Below, piece by piece: positions 54,514 through 63,371 of a DNA stretch of 64,000 nucleotides. Below the pieces are notes generated by a model. It saw nothing but the letters and a program-made list of their open reading frames with translations. It ran no database searches and had not been told where the DNA came from. Origin of the DNA: Lachnospiraceae bacterium. Lineage in GTDB: Bacteria; Bacillota; Clostridia; Lachnospirales; Lachnospiraceae. Positions within the stretch are counted from its first letter, which is position 1; every line of letters starts with the position of its first letter. Where the stretch lies: positions 1 to 64,000 of the forward strand of contig JAFVBO010000119.1 in the NCBI GenBank assembly GCA_017479935.1, in the 5' to 3' direction. The position numbers were made by a program, and so were the translations under genes.

Positions 54514-56610
54514 ATGGGAAAATCCTTGTTTATCGCGGAAAAACCGAGTGTAGCGCAGGAGTTTGCCAAGGTTTTGAAGGTGAACGGCGGCCGGCATGAC
54601 GGGTATCTGGAAAATGACACGACCATCGTGACCTGGTGCGTGGGCCATCTGATTACCATGAGCTATCCGGACGCGTACGATCCGGCCCTGAAGCGCTGGA
54701 ATCTGGAGACGCTGCCGTTTTTGCCAGGCGAATTTAAGTACGAGGTGATCAGTTCTGTTCAAAAGCAGTTTGGGATCGTATCCGGGCTGCTAAACCGGCC
54801 GGATGTGGACACGATTTATGTCTGCACCGATAGTGGACGCGAAGGAGAGTACATCTATCGTCTGGTGGAACAGATGGCGAATGTGCAGGGGAAACAGCGG
54901 AGACGCGTCTGGATCGATTCGCAGACGGAAGAGGAAATCTTAAAGGGAATTCGTAACGCGAAGGATCTGTCGGCCTACGACAACCTGGCTGCGTCCGCGT
55001 ATCTGCGCGCCAAGGAAGATTATCTGATGGGCATCAATTTCTCCCGCGTGCTGACGATCCTGTACGGGCGGCAGATTTCCGACTGCCTGGGCCGCGAAAG
55101 AACCGTCGTCAGCGTGGGACGCGTCATGACCTGTGTGCTGGGAATGGTTGTGCGAAGGGAGCGGGAGATCCGCGCCTTTGTGCCCATGCCGTTCTACCGG
55201 GTGATCGCCCGGATTCCGATCAAAGACCAGAACGTGGAAGCGGAATGGCGGGTGCAGCCCGAGTCGGAGCACTACGGCAGGCCGTATCTGTACAAGGAGA
55301 ACGGCTTCAAGGAGCGGGAAAAGGCCGAGGAGATGATCGCCAAACTGCAGGGGATGGATGCAGAGCTTTTATCGGTGGAAAAGAAGACCGAGAAGAAAAA
55401 TCCGCCGTTGCTGTACAACCTGGCAGAGCTGCAGAATGACTGCTCGCGGTTCTTCAAAATCAGTCCCGATGATACCCTGAAGGTCGTTCAGGAACTGTAT
55501 GAGAAGAAGATGGTGACGTATCCGCGTACCGACGCCCGCGTGCTGTCGTCCGCCGTTGCCAAGGAGATCGACAAAAACATCCGGGGGCTTACGAAACTGG
55601 ATTTTGCGGAGCCGTTTGCCCAGGAAATTCTGGACAAGGGAAGCTATAAAGGAATTGGGAAAAGCCGTTATACCAACGATAAGCAGATCACAGACCACTA
55701 TGCCATCATTCCCACGGGACAGGGGCTGGCGGCGCTTTCCCGCTTAAGTTCTTTGCAGGCCGCAGTATATGAGACCATCGTGCGCCGGTTCCTGAGCATC
55801 TTTTATCCGCCCGCGGTTTACAAAAAGCTCCAGATGGAGTTCGCGGTCGGAAAGGAGCACTTTTTTGCGGCCTTTAAGGTGCTGGAGGATCCGGGATATC
55901 TGACCGTGGCCAGAAAAAATGGCGGCGCGAAGAAGGATGCTTCGCAGGAGGACGCGAAGGATACGGCAAAGAAGGAGTCTTCCCGGGAGGGAGAGGAGAA
56001 GGAGCCTGAAGAGGAAGTGCAGGCCGACGCGAGTCTTTTGACCGCCTTGTCCGGAATTCGGAAAGGAACGCATTTCCCGGTGGACGAGATGAGCATCCGG
56101 GAGGGCGAGACATCGCCGCCCAAGCGGTATACGTCCGGTACAATGATCCTGGCCATGGAAAATGCCGGCCAGCTGATCGAAGATGAAACGCTCCGCGAGC
56201 AGATCAAGGGAAGCGGAATCGGGACCAGCGCCACCCGCGCGGAAATCCTGAAGAAGCTCGTTGCCAACGACTATCTGGCCCTAAACGGAAAGACGCAGGT
56301 TATCACGCCCACGCTTTTGGGTGAAGTGATTCACGACGTGGTGTATTCGTCTATCCGCTCGCTCCTCAATCCGGATCTGACGGCCAGCTGGGAAAAAGGC
56401 CTTACCTATGTGGCCGAGGGGTCGCTGACGTCGGACGAATACATGGTCAAGCTGGAGGACTTTATTAAGCGGCGCGTATCGGCAGCCCGGCAGGTGCATA
56501 ACGGCAGCTATGTGCGTCTGTACTGTGATCGGGCCCGCCAGTTTTATGTGAAGGGGACCGAAAAAGAGACGGGGAAAAAGAAGAAGGCTGCCCGGGCAGC
56601 GAAGGAATAG
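54514..56610 (+). CDS. topB: DNA topoisomerase III
   Basis: A type IA topoisomerase of 698 residues. The N-terminal TOPRIM domain starts SLFIAEKPSVAQEFAKVL, with CTDSGREGEYIY giving the acidic metal ligands. The catalytic Tyr336 lies in VTYPRTDARVLS. Further type IA blocks are YTSGTMILAMENAG and GIGTSATRAEILKKL. A Lys/Glu-rich insert of about 40 residues (near 470-510) interrupts the C-terminal part. There is no C-terminal zinc finger; the protein ends in a basic tail. It lies between two terminators, so it is its own unit. Confidence 0.95.
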   Translation: MGKSLFIAEKPSVAQEFAKVLKVNGGRHDGYLENDTTIVTWCVGHLITMSYPDAYDPALKRWNLETLPFLPGEFKYEVISSVQKQFGIVSGLLNRPDVDTIYVCTDSGREGEYIYRLVEQMANVQGKQRRRVWIDSQTEEEILKGIRNAKDLSAYDNLAASAYLRAKEDYLMGINFSRVLTILYGRQISDCLGRERTVVSVGRVMTCVLGMVVRREREIRAFVPMPFYRVIARIPIKDQNVEAEWRVQPESEHYGRPYLYKENGFKEREKAEEMIAKLQGMDAELLSVEKKTEKKNPPLLYNLAELQNDCSRFFKISPDDTLKVVQELYEKKMVTYPRTDARVLSSAVAKEIDKNIRGLTKLDFAEPFAQEILDKGSYKGIGKSRYTNDKQITDHYAIIPTGQGLAALSRLSSLQAAVYETIVRRFLSIFYPPAVYKKLQMEFAVGKEHFFAAFKVLEDPGYLTVARKNGGAKKDASQEDAKDTAKKESSREGEEKEPEEEVQADASLLTALSGIRKGTHFPVDEMSIREGETSPPKRYTSGTMILAMENAGQLIEDETLREQIKGSGIGTSATRAEILKKLVANDYLALNGKTQVITPTLLGEVIHDVVYSSIRSLLNPDLTASWEKGLTYVAEGSLTSDEYMVKLEDFIKRRVSAARQVHNGSYVRLYCDRARQFYVKGTEKETGKKKKAARAAKE

Positions 56611-56672
56611 AGGAAGAGGGACAGAGCAAGGCCAAATGGTCCTTTTTCAAGCGGAAGAATGAACAGAACAGG

Positions 56673-56718
56673 AAGGGCCGGTCCATTTGCATGCATGCAA
56701 AAATGGACTGGCCCTTTT
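56673..56718. terminator. Bidirectional terminator between topB and yihY-like gene
   Basis: AAGGGCC-G-GTCCATTT pairs with AAATGGAC-T-GGCCCTT around a GCATGCATGC loop region; A/T runs flank both sides. Confidence 0.85.
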
Positions 56719-56728
56719 CCGTATTCCC

Positions 56729-57688
56729 TTATTTCAGGTTCAATTTCGTATACCCGCGCAGCCGGATCAGATCCTTCACCTGTCTGATAATGTTCCGTTC
56801 CCAGAACCAGTGGTTAAAAGCGCCTCCGATCAGGAAAAGAAACAGGCACATGTACATCCAGACCAGAGCCAAAAGCGCGGCACCCAGGCGCCCGAACATG
56901 GTTGCGTCAGGAGAGAAGAACAGGTGGTTGATGATGAAGAAGAAGGAAAACACCCAGCAGCAGACACAGGTGAAAATCGTGCCGGGAAGCGTTTTCAGAA
57001 AATGCTGACGCTTGCCCGGCAGGAAGGTGTAAACTGCCCAGATAAAGATAAACTGGATGGCGAGAGAGGACAGGGTGTCCCGGCCGATCAGATAGCGGGT
57101 CAGCATGCCGAGCTCCGGAAGGAGCTGTTCGATGGCCTGCTGAATCTGGTTGCCGAAGATCAGGAACATACTGATGATCAGCATGAGGGCCGCCACGATC
57201 AGCGTGTAGGGAAGGGCAATCAGCCGGTTATAAAAATAACTTCTGGCGGGAACGCCCATCGCCTTGTTGAGCCCCAAACGGAGCGAGTAGACGCTCCGGG
57301 AGGAAGCCCATAAAACCGCCAGCGTGGATACGGAAACCCACCCGGCATTGGCATGTTCGTAAGCTTCCCGCAGGAAAATGGTAAGGATCCCGTGAAGCGG
57401 CTCCGGGGAAAAATCCATGACGAACTCGGCCACCTGGTCATAGGAGCTGAACGAAAAGAAACTGAATACATAGCTGATCAGCATCAGCATCGGAATGGCG
57501 GAGACCACCAGAAAGTAGGCCGAATGGCCGGCATACATGCCGAGCGCCTTGGTCTGGACGTCATCCACGAGATCCCAGATATCCCGCACCAGTTTGTAGG
57601 AGTTGATTTTACGCCATAAGATGGCTCCCTTTGTCTGCCGGGGCGGCTTGGGGTACAGATAGTTCAGCCTTTGACGGAACTTGGTCAT
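56729..57688 (-). CDS. YihY/BrkB-family inner membrane protein
   Basis: A 319-residue protein with six membrane segments. Family-typical stretches are SAYFLVVSAIPMLMLISYVF and VSTLAVLWASSRSVYSLRLGLNKAMG; both fit the former ribonuclease BN (YihY) family, whose real function is unknown. GGAGG precedes the ATG. It ends at a shared terminator with topB. The roughly 140 bases before its start hold only the terminator of the next gene. Confidence 0.88.
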   Translation of the reverse strand: MTKFRQRLNYLYPKPPRQTKGAILWRKINSYKLVRDIWDLVDDVQTKALGMYAGHSAYFLVVSAIPMLMLISYVFSFFSFSSYDQVAEFVMDFSPEPLHGILTIFLREAYEHANAGWVSVSTLAVLWASSRSVYSLRLGLNKAMGVPARSYFYNRLIALPYTLIVAALMLIISMFLIFGNQIQQAIEQLLPELGMLTRYLIGRDTLSSLAIQFIFIWAVYTFLPGKRQHFLKTLPGTIFTCVCCWVFSFFFIINHLFFSPDATMFGRLGAALLALVWMYMCLFLFLIGGAFNHWFWERNIIRQVKDLIRLRGYTKLNLK

Positions 57689-57778
57689 GAAATTCCTCCA
57701 TACGTGTTAGAACAGCGGCAACGATTGCACCATTGTATCGGAAAGAATTCCTTTTTGCAAGTCTCTTTTTTCAGATTC

Positions 57779-57818
57779 AAAAAAAGCCCTGTTTGCCGTG
57801 TAGTTCAAAGGCTTTTTT
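57779..57818 (-). terminator. Terminator of the 57833 repressor gene
   Basis: On the minus strand AAAAGCC and GGCTTTT form a stem with a 21-base loop, followed by TTTTTTTG, 15 bases after the stop codon. Confidence 0.7.
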
Positions 57819-57832
57819 AAAAAGCGAGGCTT

Positions 57833-58138
57833 TTAAGAGGATTGCTCTTTGTCATTGATTTTGCGAAATTCCTCGCAGACATGAAGAATGGCCTGAACCT
57901 GTGATTCATTCAGACTGTCGACTTCCAGGTAGTAGCGGGGGCCTTCTTCCATCTCCAGGATATAGTCCGTGGAACAGCCGAAAAAAGAGGCCAGATTGAT
58001 CAGCATATCGACCGATGGCATGATGTTGTTGTTTTCCCAGTTGCTGATACATTGCTTGGATACACCGACTTTGCGTCCTAGATCCACCTGGGAGAGGAGA
58101 CGCGCGCAGCGCAGTTTTTTGATTTGATCCCCTAACAT
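57833..58138 (-). CDS. XRE-family repressor-like regulator A
   Basis: A 101-residue regulator with an N-terminal Cro/C1 helix-turn-helix (about 5-62: LSQVDLGRKVGVSKQCISNWEN) and a short C-terminal helical part (about 70-100). It is similar along its length to the 97-residue protein encoded at 58356-58649, including the FGCSTD block that closes the DNA-binding domain. AAAGGAG lies before the ATG. A perfect palindrome AAAATACT-AA-AGTATTTT lies about 120 bases upstream. Confidence 0.85.
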   Translation of the reverse strand: MLGDQIKKLRCARLLSQVDLGRKVGVSKQCISNWENNNIMPSVDMLINLASFFGCSTDYILEMEEGPRYYLEVDSLNESQVQAILHVCEEFRKINDKEQSS

Positions 58139-58255
58139 ATTACAATACTCCTTTATGTATTTTCTATGAGTGGATAATAAAGGTTGTATGGATGCCCTAT
58201 ACCGATGACATAGTATAAATACATAAATATTGTAATGCGCTATACCACAGTATAC

Positions 58256-58273
58256 AAAATACTAAAGTATTTT
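58256..58273. promoter_or_regulatory. Putative XRE operator O1
   Basis: A perfect palindrome, AAAATACT-AA-AGTATTTT (8+2+8), in the gap between the two XRE genes. The inner AATACT-N2-AGTATT is repeated with one mismatch at 58831-58844. Confidence 0.6.
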
Positions 58274-58355
58274 AAAACTGAAAAACGACTGCACAATGTC
58301 AAAACTATGTGAATGAAAGGCTTTTTACGTATGAAAGACGCTCGTTTACGCGTGC

Positions 58356-58649
58356 TTAGGAATCTGCTATGCTTCGATAATCTTCGGCGATCATCTGAAT
58401 GTGGGCGTTCTGTTCTTCCGTTACGTCTGTAATTTCGATCAGCGAGCGGTATTCGCCGTCGCAGGCGAGAAGATGATCCGTACTGCAGCCGAACAGCATA
58501 GCCAGCTGTCGTATTGTTTCAACGGGCGGGTATACCTCGTTCTTTTCCCAGTTGTAGACGGTCTGACGGGAGATGCCCAGCCTTGCGGCCAGTTCTTCCG
58601 GCGTAAGTCCTTTTTCTATTCGTAGTTTTTGAAGCTGTGAACCAAACAT
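58356..58649 (-). CDS. XRE-family repressor-like regulator B
   Basis: A 97-residue regulator with a Cro/C1 helix-turn-helix (about 5-62: LTPEELAARLGISRQTVYNWEK) and a C-terminal helix of unknown function. It is a paralogue of the 57833-58138 product and lies in tandem with it. AAGGAGG precedes the ATG by five bases. The palindrome at 58831-58844 lies in its upstream region. Confidence 0.85.
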   Translation of the reverse strand: MFGSQLQKLRIEKGLTPEELAARLGISRQTVYNWEKNEVYPPVETIRQLAMLFGCSTDHLLACDGEYRSLIEITDVTEEQNAHIQMIAEDYRSIADS

Positions 58650-58830
58650 GGAAACCTCCTTACAACGCCTGTGCGCATCTAAAGCGGTAAGCCAGGCGGG
58701 TTTTGCAACCGGTTTATCGGGAATGCCTTAAGAAAACGCATCACCTGCGATTTGCGCAACTATTCGAATACAGAACAGTTGAAATTCAATCTATCCGGTT
58801 GCATTGTAATTGAGTTCTGTCATCATACAA

Positions 58831-58844
58831 AATACCGGAGTATT
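58831..58844. promoter_or_regulatory. Putative XRE operator O2
   Basis: AATACC-GG-AGTATT, flanked by ACAA/TTGT-like extensions, one mismatch from the O1 palindrome. It lies between XRE gene B and the divergent membrane-protein gene, and could serve both. Apart from this, the promoter and the leader hairpin, nothing was recognised in the 395-base gap 58650-59044. Confidence 0.5.
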
Positions 58845-58898
58845 GTAAAAGGGTCATTTTCCCGCGTTCACAGTATACTTATCCATGAATAAACTTTT

Positions 58899-58942
58899 TT
58901 GACAGCTTTCAGTAGACAGAGGTATAGAAATTGTGCTATAAT
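58899..58942 (+). promoter_or_regulatory. Overlapping promoters of the membrane-protein gene
   Basis: TTGACA (58899-58904) with TATAGA (58923-58928, 18-bp spacer), and TAGACA (58913-58918) with TATAAT (58937-58942, 18-bp spacer). Confidence 0.6.
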
Positions 58943-58960
58943 TTTTGAAAACAAGGTGAG

Positions 58961-59010
58961 GATGCAACGCGTGAGCGAAGAACCTGTTCTTTGGCTCATC
59001 AGGTTGCGTC
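58961..59010 (+). other. Leader hairpin before the DUF2975-like gene
   Basis: GATGCAAC...GTTGCGTC with inner TGAGC/GCTCA and AAGAA/TTCTT arms make a long stem in the 5' leader, 34 bases before the start codon. There is no T-run, so it is not a simple terminator; it may stabilise the mRNA or bind a factor. Confidence 0.5.
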
Positions 59011-59044
59011 CGAGCGCACAACAACATATTGAAGGAGGTCTTTT

Positions 59045-59581
59045 ATGAGAAAGACAGCAGGTTTTTTACATGTCCTGGCCACGATTGGCGTCATTCTCTT
59101 CATCGTGGCGCTTGCAGTGATTGCCCTTGCGGAAGGATTCATGTTTGCGGCGGGGGATCTGTCGGGTCTGGCTCAGGCCGGCATCACGGTTGACGCGGGT
59201 GGAGCAGCGCTTACCGCACAGGATCTGGCGTCCATGAAGCCCTTATTGATGTTCATCATCGCCTTCGCCTTTGTGCTGGTGCTGATCGGACTGCTGACTC
59301 TTTTAAAGGTTCGGAAGGTGCTTGCCGAGTGTAAGGAGTCGAGGCCGTTCTCGGAGGTTTGCTGCAAGAGTCTGAAGGGAGCTGCCAGACTGGAGATCCT
59401 CGGCGGTATCATTGGCATTCTTGGAACGATCGCCATCTTTATTCTTGGCGTCAATTTCTCTCTGAACGGAACCCCGATCGGGGACACGACGATCACTTTG
59501 AATCTGAGCTTCATCGTTGCCGCAGTGGTGTTGTATCTGCTCTATCACGTGGCTGAGTACGGGAAATCGCTGGAGAAATAA
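59045..59581 (+). CDS. Four-helix membrane protein, DUF2975-like
   Basis: A 178-residue protein with four membrane segments (about 8-32, 66-88, 117-137, 150-168). The cytoplasmic loop ECKESRPFSEVCCKSLKGAARL resembles the conserved loop of DUF2975 proteins, which are usually next to a small XRE regulator. Two XRE genes lie just upstream on the other strand, which fits that pattern. GAAGGAGGTC precedes the ATG. Function unknown. Confidence 0.7.
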   Translation: MRKTAGFLHVLATIGVILFIVALAVIALAEGFMFAAGDLSGLAQAGITVDAGGAALTAQDLASMKPLLMFIIAFAFVLVLIGLLTLLKVRKVLAECKESRPFSEVCCKSLKGAARLEILGGIIGILGTIAIFILGVNFSLNGTPIGDTTITLNLSFIVAAVVLYLLYHVAEYGKSLEK

Positions 59582-59608
59582 ATCTTCCGACTTTTTCCAA
59601 TAAAACGC

Positions 59609-59637
59609 TTGCAAAGGAAGCTCTTGTGTGCTACACT
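59609..59637 (+). promoter_or_regulatory. secG promoter
   Basis: TTGCAA (59609-59614), a 17-bp spacer, TACACT (59632-59637), 33 bases before the start codon. Confidence 0.65.
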
Positions 59638-59670
59638 ACCCATGTTTAGCTCTGGGAGGTAAAAATCATT

Positions 59671-59913
59671 ATGGAAATCGCAAGAGGAATCTGTGTCGTT
59701 TTACTTGTTTTAGTCAGCATTGCCCTGGTTGCTTTTATTATCATGCAGAAGGGAAAGAAAGCCGGTTTGGGAGCACTTGGTGGTGCTGCTTCGGCTGATA
59801 CTTTCTGGAGCCAGAATAAGAGCCGTTCGAAAGAGGGCCGTATGGATCTGATCACGAAATGTCTGTTCGCAGCGTTTATGGTTCTCGCGCTGTTAGTGGG
59901 TATCTTAAGCTGA
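59671..59913 (+). CDS. secG: Preprotein translocase subunit SecG
   Basis: A small subunit of the SecYEG channel. The 80 residues have two membrane segments (about 7-25 and 61-79) joined by the family loop [28 protein letters not shown] lies upstream. The gene has its own promoter and a strong terminator. smpB follows; the usual secG-rnr-smpB order here lacks rnr. Confidence 0.95.
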   Translation: MEIARGICVVLLVLVSIALVAFIIMQKGKKAGLGALGGAASADTFWSQNKSRSKEGRMDLITKCLFAAFMVLALLVGILS

Positions 59914-59941
59914 TCAAACAATTGAAGAACATGGAGATGGT

Positions 59942-59982
59942 ACCCCCTCTTACGCTGTTACCTGTAAGAGGGGGTTCTTCTA
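59942..59982 (+). terminator. Terminator of secG
   Basis: A perfect 12-bp stem ACCCCCTCTTAC/GTAAGAGGGGGT with a 10-base loop, followed by TCTTCTAT. Confidence 0.85.
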
Positions 59983-60007
59983 TATCGGGCTATGCGGGAA
60001 GGAAACC

Positions 60008-60475
60008 ATGGGAAAAGAGAGTAAAAAGCTGATCGCCAACAATAAGAAGGCGTATCACGATTATTTTATAGAAGAAACGTACGAGGCTGGCATCTCCCTG
60101 GCCGGGACGGAAGTAAAGTCCATGCGCATGGGAAAGTGCAGCATCAAGGAGTCGTTCCTGAAGGTAGACAACGGACAGGTTTACATTTACGGGATGCATG
60201 TGAGCCCGTATGAGAAGGGAAATATTTTCAACAAGGATCCGCTGCGCGTCAGAAAGCTGCTTCTTCACAAGACGGAGATCAACCGGTTAAACGGAAAGAT
60301 CGCCGAAAAGGGATACACGCTGGTTCCGCTGGAGGTTTACCTGAAGGGGAGCTTGGTAAAAGTGGAGATCGCTCTGGCAAAGGGCAAGAAGCTGTACGAT
60401 AAGCGGGAAGACATCGCCAAGAAGGATCAGCGCCGGGAGGCGGAGAGAGAGTACAAGATCTCAAAAATGTATTAG
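60008..60475 (+). CDS. smpB: SsrA-binding protein SmpB
   Basis: Brings tmRNA to stalled ribosomes. It is 155 residues, a normal length, with [27 protein letters not shown], the HVSPYEKG block and the basic C-terminal tail. GGAAGGAAAC precedes the ATG. The tmRNA gene (ssrA), often next door, was not found in the following sequence. Confidence 0.96.
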   Translation: MGKESKKLIANNKKAYHDYFIEETYEAGISLAGTEVKSMRMGKCSIKESFLKVDNGQVYIYGMHVSPYEKGNIFNKDPLRVRKLLLHKTEINRLNGKIAEKGYTLVPLEVYLKGSLVKVEIALAKGKKLYDKREDIAKKDQRREAEREYKISKMY

Positions 60476-60555
60476 AATGATGAAGCGCGGCCAGAGGAAA
60501 AATGGCTGTGTGAAAAGCGGAACGGAGAATTTTGGCGGAAGGAGGGACATGAAAC

Positions 60556-61269
60556 GTGCTGAAAGCAGTCATTGTGGAAGATGAAGAAATTCATGCCAAC
60601 CTTTTGAAAAGCTACATAGAAAAAGACTGCATGAGCAGGGGGGAATCCTGTCAGGTTACCGTCTATAAAAATGCGGTTGCCTTTCTGGAGAACTACCGGG
60701 CGGATGCGGATGTGATTTTTCTGGACATCGTCATGCCGTACATGGACGGGATGCAGGCTGCGAGAAAGCTGCGGGAAGTGGATGGCACGGTGCTGCTGAT
60801 TTTTGTCACCAGCATGGCGCAGTACGCGATTCACGGATATGAAGTGGATGCCTTTGATTTTATCCTGAAGCCGTTACAGTATCCGGCCTTTTCCGTCAAG
60901 ATGGACCGGCTTTTTGCCAGGTGCGGAAAGAAAAAGGGCGAAAATACCGTCACGATCAACCGGAAGGACGGCATGGTGGTGGTAAACATTCGGGATTTGC
61001 GCTACGTGGAAGTTTTTAACCACTCCCTGATCTATCATATGGAAAAAACCAATTACGAAAGCTATGGACAGCTGGGGGCGCTGGAAGCCAGCGAGAGCTT
61101 TTCCACCTTCATCAAACCGTCGCCCAGTTATCTGGTCAATCCCCGGTACGTGACGGAGGTGGGACAGGATTTTCTGAGGCTGGGGGAGGAGATGCTGCCG
61201 CTCAGCCGTCGCCGCCGCAAGGAGTGTCTGGAAAAAATGGCTTCGCTGATGGGAAAAGGAGGTGTCTGA
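60556..61269 (+). CDS. LytTR-family response regulator, second copy (AgrA-like)
   Basis: A 237-residue regulator starting at a GTG with GGAAGGAGGG upstream. The receiver domain has Glu8-Asp9-Glu10, phospho-acceptor Asp57 (IFLDIVMPYMDG) and Lys in LKPLQ. The LytTR domain (about 130-230) includes RYVEVFNHSLIYHM and SYLVNPRYV. It is a clear paralogue of the regulator at 16627. It overlaps the GHKL kinase region by its stop (TGA) one base before the ATG. No LytTR double box was found upstream. Confidence 0.92.
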   Translation: MLKAVIVEDEEIHANLLKSYIEKDCMSRGESCQVTVYKNAVAFLENYRADADVIFLDIVMPYMDGMQAARKLREVDGTVLLIFVTSMAQYAIHGYEVDAFDFILKPLQYPAFSVKMDRLFARCGKKKGENTVTINRKDGMVVVNIRDLRYVEVFNHSLIYHMEKTNYESYGQLGALEASESFSTFIKPSPSYLVNPRYVTEVGQDFLRLGEEMLPLSRRRRKECLEKMASLMGKGGV

Positions 61270-61270
61270 T

Positions 61271-62560
61271 ATGTGGCATTTGAATTCCTTCCATATCCAA
61301 ATTCTGCTGATTGAACTGTTATTCTGCTGGCATCTTCCCCGCCGGTCGCATTTCTGGCTGCGCCTTCTGCTTGGCGGAGGTTTGTATGTGGCTTCCCTCT
61401 ATCTGATTCCGGGTGGATATTTTTCACCGTTCCTCCGCATCGGGTGGTTTACGTTTGGCTTTCTGGCCATGCTGCTTTTGTCGGCGGCTCTTTTGTGGCT
61501 GTGTTTTGATATACTGCCGAAACAGCTGGTGTTTTACTGCTGCGTAGCCCACACGCTTCAGCACATCGTGCATTGCCTGGGACGGGTCTTCACATTCAGC
61601 CTGTCGATCAGCAGTCGTTCACTCACGGGGCAGGCAGCCCAGTTTGTGATCCTGCTCATCGTGATGTGGCTGGGGTACTACCTGTTTCTCAAGCAGACGA
61701 AGGGAAGCGAAACGGCGGATATCAAAAACACCGCGTTGCTTCTGTTTGCGGTGGCTTCCAGCCTGATCATCTATGTGCTCAGCTATTGGACGACATCCCG
61801 GGAGACGGATACCATCGGCGTGGAATTGTTTGACGCTTTCTCGTGCATGCTGCTGCTTGGCATTTTGCTGGGGACCTTCCGGTATTCGCGGGCAGAGCGG
61901 GAAAATCTGGTCATGATGCATGTGCTTCGCCAGGAACAGGCCCAGCATGAGATGAGCCGTGCCACCGTGGAAGTGATCAACCGGAAATGCCATGACTTAA
62001 AGCACCAGATCTCCGCTCTGCGCAGCATGGACAGTCCGGAGGAGAAGGAACGTTCCATCCGGGATCTGGAGCAGTCTGTCATGATCTATGACCGCTTTGT
62101 CAAATCCGGAAACCGGGATCTGGACATTATCCTGGCGGAGAAAAACCTGCTTTGCGAGGAGAAGGGCATAGAGCTTCACGGGATCTTGGATGGAGAGAAG
62201 CTGAGCTTCATCAAGACGGAGGACCTGTATTCCCTGATGGGGAACGCCCTGGACAACGCCATCGAAGCCGTGTCGGAGGAGGAGGAAGGGAAGCGGATCA
62301 TCACGCTTCGCGTCAGCGCGCAGGGACGCATTCTGTTCATTCACGTGGAGAATCCCTGCTCAAAGAAGCCGCTGTTTGAAAACGGGCTGCCGCTTACCAC
62401 CAAGTCGGATCAGGAGTATCACGGCTTTGGCATGCGAAGCATGCGCTATGTGGCGGAGAAGTATGAGGGAGCCCTGCAGGCCGGCTGGGAGGATGGAGCG
62501 TTTTGCCTGGATATCGTACTCCCGCTTCCTGAAAATACAAGTGCCACGCAAGGGAAATAG
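61271..62560 (+). CDS. GHKL-type sensor histidine kinase, second copy (AgrC-like)
   Basis: A 429-residue membrane kinase with about six hydrophobic segments in residues 8-210, the phospho-acceptor region INRKCHDLKHQISAL (His241), the N box LMGNALDNAIEAV and the G box YHGFGMRSMR. GGAGGT lies seven bases before the ATG at 61271. It is a paralogue of the 17354 kinase, with the same KCHDLKHQ block. It is directly followed by the decayed GH3 gene, so the order matches the intact module at 13-18.7 kb apart from the direction of the GH3 gene. Confidence 0.9.
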   Translation: MWHLNSFHIQILLIELLFCWHLPRRSHFWLRLLLGGGLYVASLYLIPGGYFSPFLRIGWFTFGFLAMLLLSAALLWLCFDILPKQLVFYCCVAHTLQHIVHCLGRVFTFSLSISSRSLTGQAAQFVILLIVMWLGYYLFLKQTKGSETADIKNTALLLFAVASSLIIYVLSYWTTSRETDTIGVELFDAFSCMLLLGILLGTFRYSRAERENLVMMHVLRQEQAQHEMSRATVEVINRKCHDLKHQISALRSMDSPEEKERSIRDLEQSVMIYDRFVKSGNRDLDIILAEKNLLCEEKGIELHGILDGEKLSFIKTEDLYSLMGNALDNAIEAVSEEEEGKRIITLRVSAQGRILFIHVENPCSKKPLFENGLPLTTKSDQEYHGFGMRSMRYVAEKYEGALQAGWEDGAFCLDIVLPLPENTSATQGK

Positions 62561-62561
62561 A

Positions 62562-63309
62562 ATGAGAAAAGACCACCTACACCAAGAAGAGGACCACCGT
62601 TGTGGGCCGGCCTGACCGCCATCTGCGCGACGATTCTCGTCATTGCGATGATCGGACAGTCTCTGGCCATCGCCAACGGCAGCTACATCAACAGTGCCCT
62701 TGGCGTCAAGACAAGTGAAGTCGTGGAAAGCGATGAACCAGGCGCTTTGGGACGGCATCGCAGCCTGTAAGGCAACCCGCTATGTGGAGAGTTACAGCCC
62801 GTGGGGCGGTGCGTCCAAGGCTGTCACCGGTTTCATGACCGGGGCGGAAGAGAACAAGGCTTTTTATGAAGCGCTTGCCTCCAGCTGGGCGAATGATTAT
62901 AAGGATGCGGCCATCGTTGTCTTCTGTCGCGAAGGCGCTGAGGGTACGGATCTTCTTATGAAGGACCTGGATGATGACGGAACAACCGTGATCAGTAACC
63001 TGGCTCTTCATGGCTTACGCAGGCGGAGATCTGAACCTGGGAAACGATATGACACTCATCGACGCGATCAATCCGGACTGGTGCAACGAAAATGACATCG
63101 CGGATCTGACGATATTGAGAAAATGTATCAAAAATATCCTGTATACGGTTTCGAATTCCAACGCGCTGAACGGCGAGGTTGATCATTATACCTTCGCCTG
63201 GTGGAAGATCCTGATTATAATACTGGACTGCATTGTCGTTGCCGGTATCGGAATATGGGGTTTCTTCGCGGTCCGAGAGTATAAGAAAAGTCAGAAAGAG
63301 ACCCGGTAA
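62562..63309 (+). pseudogene. Decayed membrane-anchored GH3 glycosidase
   Basis: Pieces of a GH3 gene of the same class as 13092-16334 remain in order. A frameshifted N-terminal part carries TKKRTTVV then AGLTAICATILVIAMIGQSL (a membrane segment) and SYINSALGVKTSEVV. A middle part (62715-63005) reads VVFCREGAEG and related GH3 C-type stretches. The last 100 residues (63010-63309) carry AYAGGDLNLGNDMTL, IKNILYTVSNSNALNG and a C-terminal membrane segment. About 750 bp remain of a gene that should be near 3 kb; the catalytic nucleophile region is gone. It abuts the kinase stop. Confidence 0.8.
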
Positions 63310-63343
63310 TCCCGGAAGGGTCACGCATCCTGCAAAGTAGCAC

Positions 63344-63371
63344 TTGACAACACACAAAAAAATGGTATCAT
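63344..63371 (+). promoter_or_regulatory. Promoter of the pheS T-box transcript
   Basis: TTGACA (63344-63349), a 16-bp spacer, TATCAT (63366-63371). Confidence 0.7.

Noticed and set aside
60476-60555. LytTR double box upstream of the second LytTR regulator
   Set aside because: No pair of consensus boxes at the right spacing was found.
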